The notes beneath the pieces were generated by a model, which worked only from the letters and a program-made list of their open reading frames with translations, was not told where the DNA came from and ran no database searches. Below are positions 53,666 through 63,372 of a stretch of 64,000 nt of DNA, piece after piece. Positions within the stretch are counted from its first letter, which is position 1; every line of letters begins with the position of its first letter. The position numbers were made by a program, and so were the translations under genes. The stretch covers positions 4,298,501 through 4,362,500 of the forward strand of contig NC_019748.1 of assembly GCF_000317575.1 (NCBI RefSeq), given 5' to 3'. The DNA is from Stanieria cyanosphaera PCC 7437 (GTDB lineage: Bacteria > Cyanobacteriota > Cyanobacteriia > Cyanobacteriales > Xenococcaceae).

Positions 53666-54553
53666 ATGAGTAATCCCGTAACTCAATTATCCGAGACAGA
53701 AACTGATGCTTTGTTGAAGAAAGTCAATCAACAATTGAACCTCAATAGTTTTGATGTTAACGATCATCAACTGATTCAACAAATGGTTGAATGTATGGGA
53801 GATCCGCGAGGTTTAGTTAGACTTGGATTTGCGGAAGCTTTGGGTGTAGTTGGTTTCCCAGCAGTTCCTTTTTTACGAGAAGCTTTAGCTCATCATTGTA
53901 ATCCAGTAGTACGTAGAGCAGCAGCTAAAACCTTAAATCTAATTGCCGATCCTACGGCTATTCCTACCTTGATTGATGCCGTTTTAAATGATGATGATGT
54001 GGTTGTTAGAGGTTCGGCAGTTGGTGCATTGGCTCAAACAGGAGAAGCATCAGTACCACCATTAATTGATATTTTAGCGTCTCCAGAAAGTACTGAAACG
54101 ATTAAAGGTCATGCAGCCTGGGCATTAGCTTTTATTGGTAATAAAGCTAGAGAACAATTGTATCAAGCATTTAACTCTGATTCAGCAGAAGTACGTTCGG
54201 CGGTAGTAGGAGCGATCGCAAAAGTAGCAGAGGAACAACGAGAAGAACGCGCTTTAAATTTATTGATTGATTCTTTACAAGATCCTGCCAGTAGTGTTAG
54301 AAGTGAAGCAGCAGCAGCTTTAGGTAATTTAGCCGAGCAATCGGCAATTCCCGATTTACTGAAATTATTGCAGCATAGTGAAGGAGAAAGTCGTAAAGCA
54401 GCAGCTTTAGCTTTGATGAAAATAGGCGATCCTGCTGTTTTAGAATCATTACAAACTGCTTTGGAGCGTGAATCAGAAGCAGCTATTCAACAGATAATTA
54501 AGTTAGCTATTACTCAACTAGAGAAGAAATTAGAATCAGATGATTGGAATTAA
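53666..54553 (+). CDS. HEAT/PBS-lyase-repeat protein
   Basis: A 295-aa protein of HEAT-like repeats, about six units: GLVRLGFAEALGVVGFPAV, PVVRRAAAKTLNLIADPTA, VVVRGSAVGALAQTGEASV, ETIKGHAAWALAFIGNKA, AEVRSAVVGAIAKVAEEQ, SSVRSEAAAALGNLAEQSA and ESRKAAALALMKIGDPAV. Proteins of this type include CpcE/CpcF bilin lyases, NblB and other phycobilisome-related factors. No catalytic residue distinguishes which. It begins 31 bp after the island ORF. Confidence 0.75.
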   Translation: MSNPVTQLSETETDALLKKVNQQLNLNSFDVNDHQLIQQMVECMGDPRGLVRLGFAEALGVVGFPAVPFLREALAHHCNPVVRRAAAKTLNLIADPTAIPTLIDAVLNDDDVVVRGSAVGALAQTGEASVPPLIDILASPESTETIKGHAAWALAFIGNKAREQLYQAFNSDSAEVRSAVVGAIAKVAEEQREERALNLLIDSLQDPASSVRSEAAAALGNLAEQSAIPDLLKLLQHSEGESRKAAALALMKIGDPAVLESLQTALERESEAAIQQIIKLAITQLEKKLESDDWN

Positions 54554-54678
54554 GCACAGAAATTTAATTTATTTTGATTGATTCAGTGGAAAAAATATGT
54601 GCTTGTATCTATCGGGATAGGAACAATAATTACTTTGTCATAATCTACAGAAGAAATTAAGCAAATATTGAACTGACT

Positions 54679-55938
54679 TTAAACAGCAAGATTTAGTGCG
54701 AGTAATGCCGTACCATAAGCAGCTTCTGTATTAATTGCTGAAGTTACTGGTACTTGTAAGTAGCGTTGACGAATTTTACTCCAAGTTAAATTTTTTGCGC
54801 CTCCTCCTGCCGTATATACTTGAGTTAATTTATCTGCACCTAGTTGTTGTAGTTTTTGATAGCCAAGAGCTTCAATTCTTGCCATACTTTCTAATAAACC
54901 ATGTAAAAATTCTACTCGATTGCTGGGACGAGGTTGTAGTTTGGGTTCTAAATTTGGATCGTTAATTGGAAAGCGATCGCCTTGGCTCAATAAAGGATAA
55001 TATTCTAAAAGGCTTGGTTGTTGGGAGTCTATTTTTTGAGAAAGATTAATTAATTCTTCGTCGCTAAAGAAGTGTCTTAAAACAGCGCCTCCTGTATTCG
55101 AAGCACCGCCAGTTAACCATAAGCTTCCTAATCGATGACTATAAATTCCTGATGAGGCATCATCTATTTTAGTTGTGCTGAGTAATTTTAAAACTAAAGT
55201 AGAGCCAAGGGAAGTAACTGCTTCTCCTGGTTGACTAGCACCACTTGCTAGAAAAGCAGCAATACTATCGGTTGTACCCGTACAAACTAAACAATTAGGA
55301 GATAAACTAAAGCGATGATCGCAAATATTTGGAGTAACGGAGTCAATTATTGTTCCAGGAGCTAGTATTTGGGGTAATAAATTACTAAAAGGCAAATTTT
55401 GTAGCCAATCGGGATAGCAAAGTCGTTCGACATCGTAACCTAATTTTAAAGCGTTATGATAATCGCTAATTCCTAACCTTCCATGTAATAAAAAAGCTAA
55501 CCAATCAGCTTGATGTAAAAAATATTTAGCTTCAGTAAAGACAGTTTGTTTAGACCACCAAATTAATTTTGCCAGACTTGAAGTAGCACTTACCACAATT
55601 TGATTGTCGTTAGTAAGCTTTTTGATGGTTTCTAATACTGTCACTCCTCGTCCATCATTGTATAAAATTGGTTCATCTAAAGGATTACCATAAGCATCAC
55701 ATAATAACACTGTAGCGGAAGTTCCATTAATTGCGATCGCTTGAAGTTGTTTACGGATCTCAAGAGGAATTTGTTCAATTAATGAATATAAGGCTGTTTG
55801 CCAACTCAAGGCTAAATTATTTTTTGATAAATGCTCTAAAGAATACTGTACTGTTAGCAGTATAGTTTTGTCTCGCTCAATTACAATTCCTCTAGCACCA
55901 GAAGTACCAAAATCAATTCCTAAATAATAGTTCATCAA
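54679..55938 (-). CDS. FGGY-family sugar kinase (xylulokinase/ribulokinase-like)
   Basis: A 419-aa kinase with the ATPase fold: phosphate-1 YYLGIDFGTSGARGIV, substrate contact LPFSNLLPQILAPGTII, phosphate-2 VCTGTTDSIAAFLASGASQPGE and adenosine YTAGGGAKNLTWSKIRQ. It is about 70 residues shorter than XylB and resembles the cyanobacterial/plant D-ribulose kinase group. It probably phosphorylates a ketopentose. The stop is 125 bp downstream of the HEAT gene; it stands alone. Confidence 0.8.
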   Translation of the reverse strand: MMNYYLGIDFGTSGARGIVIERDKTILLTVQYSLEHLSKNNLALSWQTALYSLIEQIPLEIRKQLQAIAINGTSATVLLCDAYGNPLDEPILYNDGRGVTVLETIKKLTNDNQIVVSATSSLAKLIWWSKQTVFTEAKYFLHQADWLAFLLHGRLGISDYHNALKLGYDVERLCYPDWLQNLPFSNLLPQILAPGTIIDSVTPNICDHRFSLSPNCLVCTGTTDSIAAFLASGASQPGEAVTSLGSTLVLKLLSTTKIDDASSGIYSHRLGSLWLTGGASNTGGAVLRHFFSDEELINLSQKIDSQQPSLLEYYPLLSQGDRFPINDPNLEPKLQPRPSNRVEFLHGLLESMARIEALGYQKLQQLGADKLTQVYTAGGGAKNLTWSKIRQRYLQVPVTSAINTEAAYGTALLALNLAV

Positions 55939-56077
55939 CTATTCTCAAAATATTGTTGTCTTTTACTATGAAGATATTAAATTTTCTGTAATAAAAAATA
56001 CATTATGTTAAAAAAAGCTACGATAGAGATAGAGCAAAATCTCCTCAATAGCAAGTTTAATCGCAGGAGGAAAAGTT

Positions 56078-56191
56078 ATGACAGTCGAACTGAGTCAAGC
56101 TTTGTCAATCATCTTAGTAATTTCTCTAGCTTGTATAATTCTCTCTCCAATTCTTTGGTGGATTTTACCTAATCGCAGACAATCAATTTAA
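56078..56191 (+). CDS. 37-aa single-span membrane protein
   Basis: A perfect AGGAGG at 56065-56070, 7 bases before the ATG at 56078, fixes the start. The chain is MTVELSQALS, a hydrophobic helix (11-29, IILVISLACIILSPILWWI), then LPNRRQSI. It reads like a thylakoid small subunit with the positive tail outside, but I cannot match it to PsbT, PsbX, PetM, PsaM or Ycf12. It is flanked by divergent genes with 140 bp and 108 bp of space. It is missed by most length cut-offs. Confidence 0.65.
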   Translation: MTVELSQALSIILVISLACIILSPILWWILPNRRQSI

Positions 56192-56260
56192 TTGCTTTAT
56201 CCTGGTTAATTGATGATGATTGAGACCTACGGTAGTGCGCTTCGCTTATGTTAATTGTTA

Positions 56261-56290
56261 ATTATTCATCCCTCATAATTAGTAATTAGT
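56261..56290. repeat. 30-bp repeat shared with 63343-63372
   Basis: ATTATTCATCCCTCATAATT and AGTAATTAGT continue without mismatch in both places. Both copies stop just short of the 3' end of a minus-strand gene (ChaC here, Flv3-like there), and both are preceded by a palindrome of the GCGC type. Confidence 0.8.
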
Positions 56291-56299
56291 CACTGCTAA

Positions 56300-56962
56300 C
56301 TAAGATAATTGTTTAAGAGCAACTTGCTTGTGAAGATGAAATAAATGCTTATCCTTGATCTCAGCAGCACGTAACCCCTCAATAGTTTGGTGAAGATATT
56401 CCGCAGCAGAACCTAATTGTCCCCTAGCAGTAGCAAGACAATCAACAATTATTTCGGTAGATAAATTTTTAGCATAAATTGGCGTGTTAGGATTAATAGT
56501 AAAAGCGATCGCATTAATTACTTGTTGTCCAAAAAACACTTTTACCCAACGAGGAATATAAGAATCTGCCACCATTTCTCGTCGCCATAATAACAATAAC
56601 TCTTTTTCAAGATGCTCGGCAGCGATAGAATAGGCAACTCCTTGACAGCTACCACCCCGTTCTAAACCTAAGACTAATCCTGGATTTTCTGGTGTACCCC
56701 GTCCTATCGGTGTCCACAAACAAAAACGTCGATGCCAACCGTAAATTTTACCAATACAGCGATTTTCATAGCGGATACAAGGATTCCAAATTAATGAACC
56801 ATAACCAAATACCCATACTTCGGAAAGATTGGGTTTTTGGTGCAAAATTTCCTGAATCGATTGTTTTAACTGGTCTTCAGTTAGGATAGGTAAATTTAAA
56901 GCTGATTTAATTAGGATTTTTTGTAAAAGTTGAGATTTAAGATCGGCGCGAGTCAATCCCAT
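56300..56962 (-). CDS. gamma-glutamylcyclotransferase, ChaC family
   Basis: A 220-aa protein with the cyclotransferase start VWVFGYGSLIWNP, the HRRFCLWTPIGRGTPENPG block, and the catalytic Glu region (RREMVADSYIPRWVKVFF). ChaC enzymes degrade glutathione to 5-oxoproline and Cys-Gly. The N-terminal extension of about 45 residues (LKSQLLQKILIKSALNLPIL) is amphipathic. The gene stands alone. Confidence 0.85.
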   Translation of the reverse strand: MGLTRADLKSQLLQKILIKSALNLPILTEDQLKQSIQEILHQKPNLSEVWVFGYGSLIWNPCIRYENRCIGKIYGWHRRFCLWTPIGRGTPENPGLVLGLERGGSCQGVAYSIAAEHLEKELLLLWRREMVADSYIPRWVKVFFGQQVINAIAFTINPNTPIYAKNLSTEIIVDCLATARGQLGSAAEYLHQTIEGLRAAEIKDKHLFHLHKQVALKQLS

Positions 56963-57219
56963 AGATAAAATTAGTCAAAACAAATGATGTTATTGTAATG
57001 GCTAAAGAGAATTTTTGATTGCAACTTTGTATACTATGTATTAACTATAGATTAGGGTAATTTTATTGATCCTAACTTGAGCTTGGACTGTCATTGTTAT
57101 ACTAAAAACTCTAGAGCTTGGTGTTGTAAGTATACTTGAAGCGTATCTGGTGTAGTTTGTTGAATTTTATTTATATCCTGAAAAGGGTTTTTATCATTAG
57201 CCCAAAGCTTGCTGTCTAA

Positions 57220-57377
57220 ATGGACTTCACTACCTTCCCATAGCAGTTGTAAGTGTTTCCCTCTACGTATAGTAAAGTTGGGGACTTTTTCTTCCCCATT
57301 TAAGCAACTTGCCAGATAATGCTCAAAGGTTTTTCGTTCTTCTTCGCTAACAAAAACAACGTCAAAGTATCCGTCGC
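57220..57377. repeat. 158-bp direct tandem repeat, unit 1
   Basis: Identical by eye to 57378-57535. Each unit begins ATGGACTTCACTACC and ends CAAAGTATCCGTCGC. Lies in the 3' part of the lipid kinase gene. Confidence 0.93.
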
Positions 57378-57535
57378 ATGGACTTCACTACCTTCCCATA
57401 GCAGTTGTAAGTGTTTCCCTCTACGTATAGTAAAGTTGGGGACTTTTTCTTCCCCATTTAAGCAACTTGCCAGATAATGCTCAAAGGTTTTTCGTTCTTC
57501 TTCGCTAACAAAAACAACGTCAAAGTATCCGTCGC
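57378..57535. repeat. 158-bp direct tandem repeat, unit 2
   Basis: The adjacent second copy. It is the in-frame version for the kinase read from 58175. Confidence 0.93.
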
Positions 57536-58216
57536 CAGGATCTGCTGAAGGTGCAACACAAATGTTCGGACCAATATTTTGAATATTCATTGCTTCTATA
57601 AGTAGATAGCGACCAGAACAGTCTTGTCCGTCAAGTGTAACTTGCCACGTTTGTGCGCGGTAATTGCCAAGCATTGCTTTAAATGCATTAAGATCGTATT
57701 TCAATTCCTGATCACAACTACTGAACGAATGATCTTCTTTAGCAATTGAAACTAATGGCATCATTTGGGGAAACATACCAACACCCATAGCTTCAATGAA
57801 GTGCGTCGTACCCCAAGGAGCTTCTACTACACCTACATCAAACTTTTGGTGAGTTGCTGAAGTCCATCCAGCAATTAGCTTTTCTAATGAATCAGTTATA
57901 CCGAGTGTCTTGGCTATATTATTAGCAGTACCAAGTGGCAATATCCCGATAGGAATATTTCTTCCGCTCAGATGTTGAGCTACTTTATCTATCGTACCAT
58001 CTCCACCCGCGATCGCGACTAATTCACCTGGTTCAGAAAGTGCTTGAGGAAAATCATCTTCATCCGTAGATTGATAGGTAGGATCGTATCCTGCTTCTCG
58101 CAGTATCTGCAACAGTTTTTCTTTTGAGTGCTGTCCTTGCCCTGCGGTAGGATTATGCATTAAGGTTATATGCATGGCTTAGTATTAACAGACATTAGTT
58201 TGATTAAGATGTTGAG

Positions 58217-59590
58217 CTAGTTGCTACAGACTCCAGAAACTAATTTTTTATCCACCACTTCTCCAGTTAAACTAAAAGCGCGTGCTTCAGTTATCTTGAC
58301 TTTGACTGTTTTACCTTGTAACTCTTCAATCTTACCAGGAAAGAAAGTGAGACGATTGCCTCTGGTTCTACCCATTACTTGAGTAGGATTTTTCGGATTT
58401 TCTGCTTCAACTAGAACTTCTTCGATCCGACCAAAATAACGTTCAGATCTTTCTGCTGCTTTAGTTGCGACTAAATGATTTAATCTTTGCAAGCGATCGC
58501 TTTTTACTTCCTCACTTAATTGATTATCCCATAAAGCTGCTGGTGTGCCAGGACGAGGAGAGTAGGCAGCAGTGTTTAATTGATCGAAACCAATCTCTTC
58601 GACTAGTTTTAAAGTGTTTTCAAATTGTGCTTCTGTTTCCCCAGGAAAACCAACAATAGCATCAGCACTAATGGCAGCATCGGGCATATATTGACGGATT
58701 TTAGCAATAATGGAGCGATATTTTTCTTGAGTATAACCACGCTTCATTGCTTTAAGGACTTCGTTATCTCCTGACTGAAAAGGAATATGGAAGTGTTCGC
58801 ACACCTTTGGTAATTCTTGACAAGCTTTAATTAGTCTTTCGGTAAAGTAACGAGGATGACTGGTAGCAAAACGAATTCGATCTATACCTGGAATATCATG
58901 AACATAGTAAAGTAGATCGGTTAAGGTGTGTTGATGTCTTCCTGTTTCAGTACTACCAGGTAAATCTCTACCATAAGCATCAATATTTTGTCCGAGGAGA
59001 GTTATTTCCTTGTATCCTTGTCGTCCTAATTCTTCCATTTCTGCCCGAATTGCTTCAGGAGTCCGAGATTGTTCGACCCCTCTTACGTTAGGTACAACGC
59101 AATAAGAACAACGTTCATTACAACCATAAATTATATTCACCCAAGCAGTAACTGTACTATCCCGACGGGGTTTGGTAATATCTTCAACAATATGAATTGG
59201 TTCGGTAGCAACTACTTGATTGCCATCAAATACCTGTTGAAGTAAATCTTCCAGTCGATTAGCGTGTTGAGGTCCCATGACCAAATCTAATTCTGGAACG
59301 CGTCTTAATAGTTGTTCTCCTTCCTGTTGGGCAACGCATCCAGCTACAATTAGAGTTAAATCAGGCTGTTCGTGTTTTCTTTTTGCTTGTCTACCTAAAT
59401 AAGAATAAACTTTTTGTTCGGCATTATCTCGAATTGTGCAAGTATTGTAGAGAACTAAATCTGCTTCATTGGGGTCTTCTGCCCATCGAAATCCCATTTC
59501 TTCTAGGATACCTGCCATGCGCTCAGAGTCGGCTTTATTCATCTGACAGCCGAAAGTAACAATGTTGTATCGTTTGCTGGCTTTATCCAT
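58217..59590 (-). CDS. miaB: tRNA-2-methylthio-N6-dimethylallyladenosine synthase
   Basis: MiaB (457 aa) is a radical SAM methylthiotransferase acting on i6A37 of tRNA. The UPF0004 domain starts [18 protein letters not shown], the radical SAM C-x3-C-x2-C is in [18 protein letters not shown] and the TRAM domain ends [20 protein letters not shown]. The length is typical. It converges with nothing nearby; the lipid kinase starts 41 bp downstream on the same strand, so co-transcription is likely. Confidence 0.95.
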   Translation of the reverse strand: MDKASKRYNIVTFGCQMNKADSERMAGILEEMGFRWAEDPNEADLVLYNTCTIRDNAEQKVYSYLGRQAKRKHEQPDLTLIVAGCVAQQEGEQLLRRVPELDLVMGPQHANRLEDLLQQVFDGNQVVATEPIHIVEDITKPRRDSTVTAWVNIIYGCNERCSYCVVPNVRGVEQSRTPEAIRAEMEELGRQGYKEITLLGQNIDAYGRDLPGSTETGRHQHTLTDLLYYVHDIPGIDRIRFATSHPRYFTERLIKACQELPKVCEHFHIPFQSGDNEVLKAMKRGYTQEKYRSIIAKIRQYMPDAAISADAIVGFPGETEAQFENTLKLVEEIGFDQLNTAAYSPRPGTPAALWDNQLSEEVKSDRLQRLNHLVATKAAERSERYFGRIEEVLVEAENPKNPTQVMGRTRGNRLTFFPGKIEELQGKTVKVKITEARAFSLTGEVVDKKLVSGVCSN

Positions 59591-59882
59591 AGCAATCTTA
59601 TTGCGAATTGTATCTAAAAGAAATATTTACTTAAATTTTTTAAAGCAAGTTCTCTATTATATCATAATTTTATGCTCAGGAATATACTTGATTGTTGGTC
59701 TGATTGTTTCTCAGTAGTTCCACTTCATTAAACATCAAATGTTATTTTTCCTACCTCCTCTACTTCCGACACTTTCCATATTTTATAAATAATTAGGTTG
59801 ACTTACTTAGAACCTTTTTAAGGAACTTAGCTTACAGTTGAATCGTCATTGATCGCAAGCTACCTTTTGTGGAGCAAAATAG

Positions 59883-60635
59883 ATGAAAGCATCTTCGGGA
59901 CTAGAGCATTTTCCACAATTCTTTGCTGGATTAGCTGTACTCTCTTTTTCCTTGGTTGTGAGTTCTTTTATATTTTCCAAAGCAATTAGTGACTTTAAAC
60001 AAGCCAATGATGTTTTGGTAGTAACTGGTTCTGCTAAAAGACCAATTCAATCAGACTATATTATTTTACGTTTTTCTGTATCTAGCCAAGAGCCAACTGC
60101 ACAAGCTGCCTACCAAAGCTTGAAAGTTCAAATGGAGAAGTTACAAGCCTATTTGCAAGAACAACAAGTACCAAATGATGTTCTTACTTTAAGTACTATT
60201 CAATCTGAATCTATCCCAGAAATTACAGCAAACGGGAGTGCAACGGGTGCGATTTTGGCTTATCGTCTAATTCAGCAATTGGAAATTCGTTCCAATGAAG
60301 TAGAAAGATATGCGAAACTCTCTCAGCAAGCAAATGAGTTAATCAACGAAGGAATTAACCTAGTTGTCGATCCTCCCCAATATTTATATACCAAACTCAG
60401 TCAACTGCGGGTAGAAATGGTTGCTGAGGCAACTAAAGATGCTAAAGCTAGGGCTGAGGCGATTAGTCAAAGTACTGGCAATCAAGTTGGTCCGATCCGA
60501 AGTGCTACAACAGGTGTATTTCAAATTACATCCCGTAACTCAACGGATGTAAGCGATTATGGGATTTATGATACTTCTTCCCTGGAAAAAGATATTACTG
60601 CTGTAGTATCGGTTCAGTTTGCGATCGCGAATTAA
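59883..60635 (+). CDS. SIMPL (DUF541) domain protein, exported
   Basis: A 250-aa protein. The N-terminal TM/signal anchor is at about 15-33 (FAGLAVLSFSLVVSSFIFS). The SIMPL core begins VLVVTGSAKRPIQSDYIILR and has AQAAYQSLKVQMEKLQAYL, LAYRLIQQLEIRSNEVERYA and a terminal FQI...AVVSVQFAI pattern. The family is periplasmic, often oligomeric, of uncertain function. The terminal GCGATCGC is a HIP1 site in the coding end. Confidence 0.85.
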   Translation: MKASSGLEHFPQFFAGLAVLSFSLVVSSFIFSKAISDFKQANDVLVVTGSAKRPIQSDYIILRFSVSSQEPTAQAAYQSLKVQMEKLQAYLQEQQVPNDVLTLSTIQSESIPEITANGSATGAILAYRLIQQLEIRSNEVERYAKLSQQANELINEGINLVVDPPQYLYTKLSQLRVEMVAEATKDAKARAEAISQSTGNQVGPIRSATTGVFQITSRNSTDVSDYGIYDTSSLEKDITAVVSVQFAIAN

Positions 60636-60980
60636 TTAAACCTCTCCAGAAACCCTTATTTTTGCACCCTTTCATAATAGTTTCAGCATAATTATTGGAG
60701 ATGTCTATTGAGTGAACTCCTCGCGAATTAAGTGAGTGAATCTAAAGAAGTATTTAATGTGTAACTAATTCATTTGTCATAACTATGGCTTTTTAGTCAG
60801 TTTCTATACAGATAAGATCTAAACTGGTAAGGTAGGCAAAAGTATTTTTAATCAGGTTATTAAATTAAATTTGTGTTTTGCCCACCCTAATCTTTGAATC
60901 TGAAACAAAGTCAAGCTATTCTCAATCAACAATCAACAACAAAGAAGATATTACACTTAAACTAAGATAATCATTCTAAA
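60636..60980. other. intergenic, broken hairpin remnant
   Basis: About 345 bp between convergent genes (SIMPL protein and flv1). GGTAGGCAAAAG near 60830 and TTTTGCCCACCC near 60880 are complementary across about 40 bp, like a dispersed palindrome. No ORF or RNA gene was recognised. Confidence 0.5.
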
Positions 60981-62720
60981 TTAATAATGACTGCCAGATT
61001 TACGATGTTGAATTGCAGTAATTCCATGATTTTCTAGAACTTCACCACAATCAATTACCGCATAAATCAAAGTTCTATCTCCTGATTCCATCCGACTATG
61101 AACGGTACATTCTAGATAAGCTAAAGCTTCTTCAATAATTAAACAACCATTGCTAGCAGTTTTGGTATTTAAATTGTTAAAAGAGTTACTACTTTGATAG
61201 GAAAAGTTTCTTCTGACATTTCTACCTTCATTGAGGATATTCAGGACAAATTTATCGCCTGGATTTCTAATTAAATCAGCATTTTGTTCTTTGGCAACGG
61301 CAATCATCAAACCAGGAGGATTAAAAGTTGCTTGAGATACCCAAGAAGTGAGAACACCGCTATGTTGGTTATCATGAAAAGTAGTTAAGACACAGAGAGA
61401 ACCGACAATTCTACCGACTGCTTGTTCGGTGCGATCAATTTGAGTTTCTGTAACAGCTTGTTTGGGAGTACGTAATTTTTTGGTTTTTTTCAGTTTTTGA
61501 GTAAATTCTCTTCCTGCTTGTTGGCATTCTTCTAAAGTAGTAGCAGTAGGACTAAAACGGACACGAATTGGTTCAAATCCCAAGCTGTAATGAGCATCTC
61601 TTAGTTTATTTTCTAACACATCGATCGCTTCACCACTCCAACCATAAGACCCAAAAACCCCTGCTAATTTAGTTTTGGCTGCGTTAGCGAGGATAATTCC
61701 TAAAGCAGTTTGAATTTGAGTAGGTGCATGACCACCTAAAGTAGGCGAACCGATGATAAAACCATCACAAGTTTGAATTGCTTGGGTAATTTCTTCAGTT
61801 GAAGCAAGTTCACAGTTAATTGATTCTACCGCTACTCCCGATTGTACCAATCCTTGAGCGATCGCATTAGCCATAGTTGCGGTATTACCATAAGCAGAGG
61901 CATACAAAAGAACTACTTTTAATTCTTGAGCTTTTTGCTGTTGACACCACTGACGATAATCATAGCTAAAGCGACTGAGGCTATATTTAATTAACGAACC
62001 ATGAGCAGGAGCATAGATTTTATTCGGAAAAGCCGTAAATTTGTCTAAAGCAGTTTCTAACTGTTTGGTTTGGGTGGCGTGAAGACAATCAAAATAGAAA
62101 CGACGGTCTTGGTCTAATTGTTTCCAATTATCATCAAAAATAGGTTCATCGCACAAATGTGCGCCAAAGAATTTATCCGTGTAGAGGATTTTACTTTGAG
62201 GATCGTAAGTACAAAATCCATCTACCCAACGAGGAGTTGGAACACTAATAAATTGTAGTTGATGTCCTTGTCCCAAATCTAAAGTATCCCCTTCTCTAAC
62301 TACTTGAATGCGAGTTTGCCATTCGGGAAAAGTTAAGGCTGCTTTGAGGGCATTAACTGCTGGTTTAGAACAAATTATTTTCGCCTGGGGTGCTTTTCCT
62401 GCTAATACTTGTACCGTTGCCAAGCGATTGGGATTAACGTGCTGTAAGATGATGTAATCTAATTTGTGCCAGTTAAAAGATTTTTCTAAAGTTTCCAGAT
62501 AAATTTGCGTAAAAGATTGTCCTGGTGGATCGATCAAAGCGATTTGATCTGCTTGAATCAGATAGGAATTTGAAGTTGTACCTTTTTGACGAGAATATTC
62601 AATTTCAAACTTTAATCTATCCCAAGTACGCGATCGCAATACTTGAGTATTATTGCCAATTGTTGCTACTTGAACGTCTCTTGTTTTAGCTGGTGTTGGT
62701 TTAATAGTTGCTTGTACCAT
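60981..62720 (-). CDS. flv1: flavodiiron protein, Flv1-type (non-canonical diiron ligands)
   Basis: About 579 aa from the ATG at 62720. It has a metallo-beta-lactamase-like domain (about 30-280), a flavodoxin domain (about 290-440, VVLLYASAYGNTATMANAI, IIGSPTLGGHAPTQIQ) and a C-terminal flavin-reductase domain (about 450-579). In class-C cyanobacterial FDPs, Flv1/Flv3 reduce O2 to water at photosystem I. The H-x-E-x-D-H site reads QHVNPNR and the later HW site reads PRWVDG, so several iron ligands are replaced, as in the Flv1/Flv2 group. It presumably pairs with the Flv3-like protein encoded upstream. A longer ORF start would overlap psiE. Confidence 0.9.
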   Translation of the reverse strand: MVQATIKPTPAKTRDVQVATIGNNTQVLRSRTWDRLKFEIEYSRQKGTTSNSYLIQADQIALIDPPGQSFTQIYLETLEKSFNWHKLDYIILQHVNPNRLATVQVLAGKAPQAKIICSKPAVNALKAALTFPEWQTRIQVVREGDTLDLGQGHQLQFISVPTPRWVDGFCTYDPQSKILYTDKFFGAHLCDEPIFDDNWKQLDQDRRFYFDCLHATQTKQLETALDKFTAFPNKIYAPAHGSLIKYSLSRFSYDYRQWCQQQKAQELKVVLLYASAYGNTATMANAIAQGLVQSGVAVESINCELASTEEITQAIQTCDGFIIGSPTLGGHAPTQIQTALGIILANAAKTKLAGVFGSYGWSGEAIDVLENKLRDAHYSLGFEPIRVRFSPTATTLEECQQAGREFTQKLKKTKKLRTPKQAVTETQIDRTEQAVGRIVGSLCVLTTFHDNQHSGVLTSWVSQATFNPPGLMIAVAKEQNADLIRNPGDKFVLNILNEGRNVRRNFSYQSSNSFNNLNTKTASNGCLIIEEALAYLECTVHSRMESGDRTLIYAVIDCGEVLENHGITAIQHRKSGSHY

Positions 62721-63234
62721 GATTTTTAATTGTTGATTGTTGATTGTTGATTGCTTGTTTTTTGTATCTTTGAGATATTTTTTGTTCTGGATCGATGCCT
62801 TCAAAGGTAGGAGGTAGCCAAACTCGGACTACTAATAAAACGGCTAAAACTAATAAAAAGGAACAAGTTGCTAATACCTGAGTCCAAGGTGTTTCTAAAA
62901 TTCCTTTGACAATGATTTCTCTTAAAACTGAAACAATGGAAACTTCGACGGCAACTCCAATCGAAACTCGATGTTCTTGTAAGTAAATGATTAATAATCG
63001 AAATAATTCAACTAAAATCAGCAAAAACAAAATATCTGCTGTAACTTCGGTAAAATTTAAAGGCGGTAGCAGAGAAATAAACATCTCTTGCAACTGAATT
63101 ACCATGAAGCTGAATAAACCGATACAAAGTGAGACAATAATTAAGTCTTGGATAAATTCCAAAGCTCTAACTACTCCACCACTATTGAGTAATTTGTACC
63201 AGGGAGTTGGGGAAGTGTTAATCAGTTTTTGCAT
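62701..63234 (-). CDS. psiE: PsiE-family membrane protein
   Basis: A 177-aa protein with four hydrophobic segments (about 28-48, 65-85, 100-115, 122-138), carrying RALEFIQDLIIVSLCIGLF, LFLLILVELFRLLIIYL and a conserved HRVSIGVAVEVSIVSVLREIIV. This matches the phosphate-starvation-inducible E family. The basic C-terminus is partly encoded by TTGTTGA repeats. Its stop lies inside the flv1 start region (overlap of about 20 bp), so it sits between the Flv3-like gene and flv1 in one operon. The function in oxygen photoreduction is unknown. Confidence 0.8.
   Translation of the reverse strand: MQKLINTSPTPWYKLLNSGGVVRALEFIQDLIIVSLCIGLFSFMVIQLQEMFISLLPPLNFTEVTADILFLLILVELFRLLIIYLQEHRVSIGVAVEVSIVSVLREIIVKGILETPWTQVLATCSFLLVLAVLLVVRVWLPPTFEGIDPEQKISQRYKKQAINNQQSTIKNHGTSNY
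62730..62752. repeat. heptanucleotide repeat (TTGTTGA)3
   Basis: Three perfect TTGTTGA copies plus TTG lie 10 bp upstream of the flv1 start and within the psiE C-terminal codons (NNQQSTIKN-type residues). A copy-number change would alter the tail of PsiE. Confidence 0.75.
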
Positions 63235-63260
63235 TGTAGTTAGTTAATTGTTGATAGTTT

Positions 63261-63300
63261 GTCCACAGCCTTTACACAGATAGAGTTATCGGTTGGTATT
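63261..63300 (+). repeat. dispersed repeat, GTCCACAG family, copy D
   Basis: GTCCACAGCCTTTACACAGA then TAGAGTTATCGG matches copies A-C in the GTCCACAG and ACACAGAT/AGAGTTATCG portions. It lies upstream of psiE. Confidence 0.65.
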
Positions 63301-63342
63301 ATTTTTTTGTTGATCGCGCTACGCGCACCTTCGGTGAGGTTG

Positions 63343-63372
63343 ATTATTCATCCCTCATAATTAGTAATTAGT
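63343..63372. repeat. 30-bp repeat shared with 56261-56290
   Basis: Identical by eye to 56261-56290. It overlaps the stop of the Flv3-like gene by about 5 bases, so it forms part of the gene's 3' end. Confidence 0.8.

Larger units (their letters stand above)
57097..58175 (-). pseudogene. YegS/BmrU-type lipid (diacylglycerol) kinase, C-terminus broken by 158-bp tandem duplication
   Basis: The N-terminal 265 residues are a normal DAGK_cat protein: MHITLMHNPTAGQGQHSKEK, the GGDGTIDKVAQHL motif and LPLGTANNIAKTLGI, with the beta-sandwich GDGYFDVVFVSEEE. At plus-strand 57378 a 158-bp block (57378-57535) is followed by an identical copy (57220-57377). Since 158 is not a multiple of 3, the present ORF shifts frame, gains ATDTLTLFLLAKKNEKPLS and stops at 57300 (291 aa). 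Removing one copy restores a frame through WEGSEVHLDSKLWAND to a stop at 57097 (306 aa). The catalytic part is unaffected, so the truncated protein may still act. Check for an assembly artefact. Confidence 0.85.
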
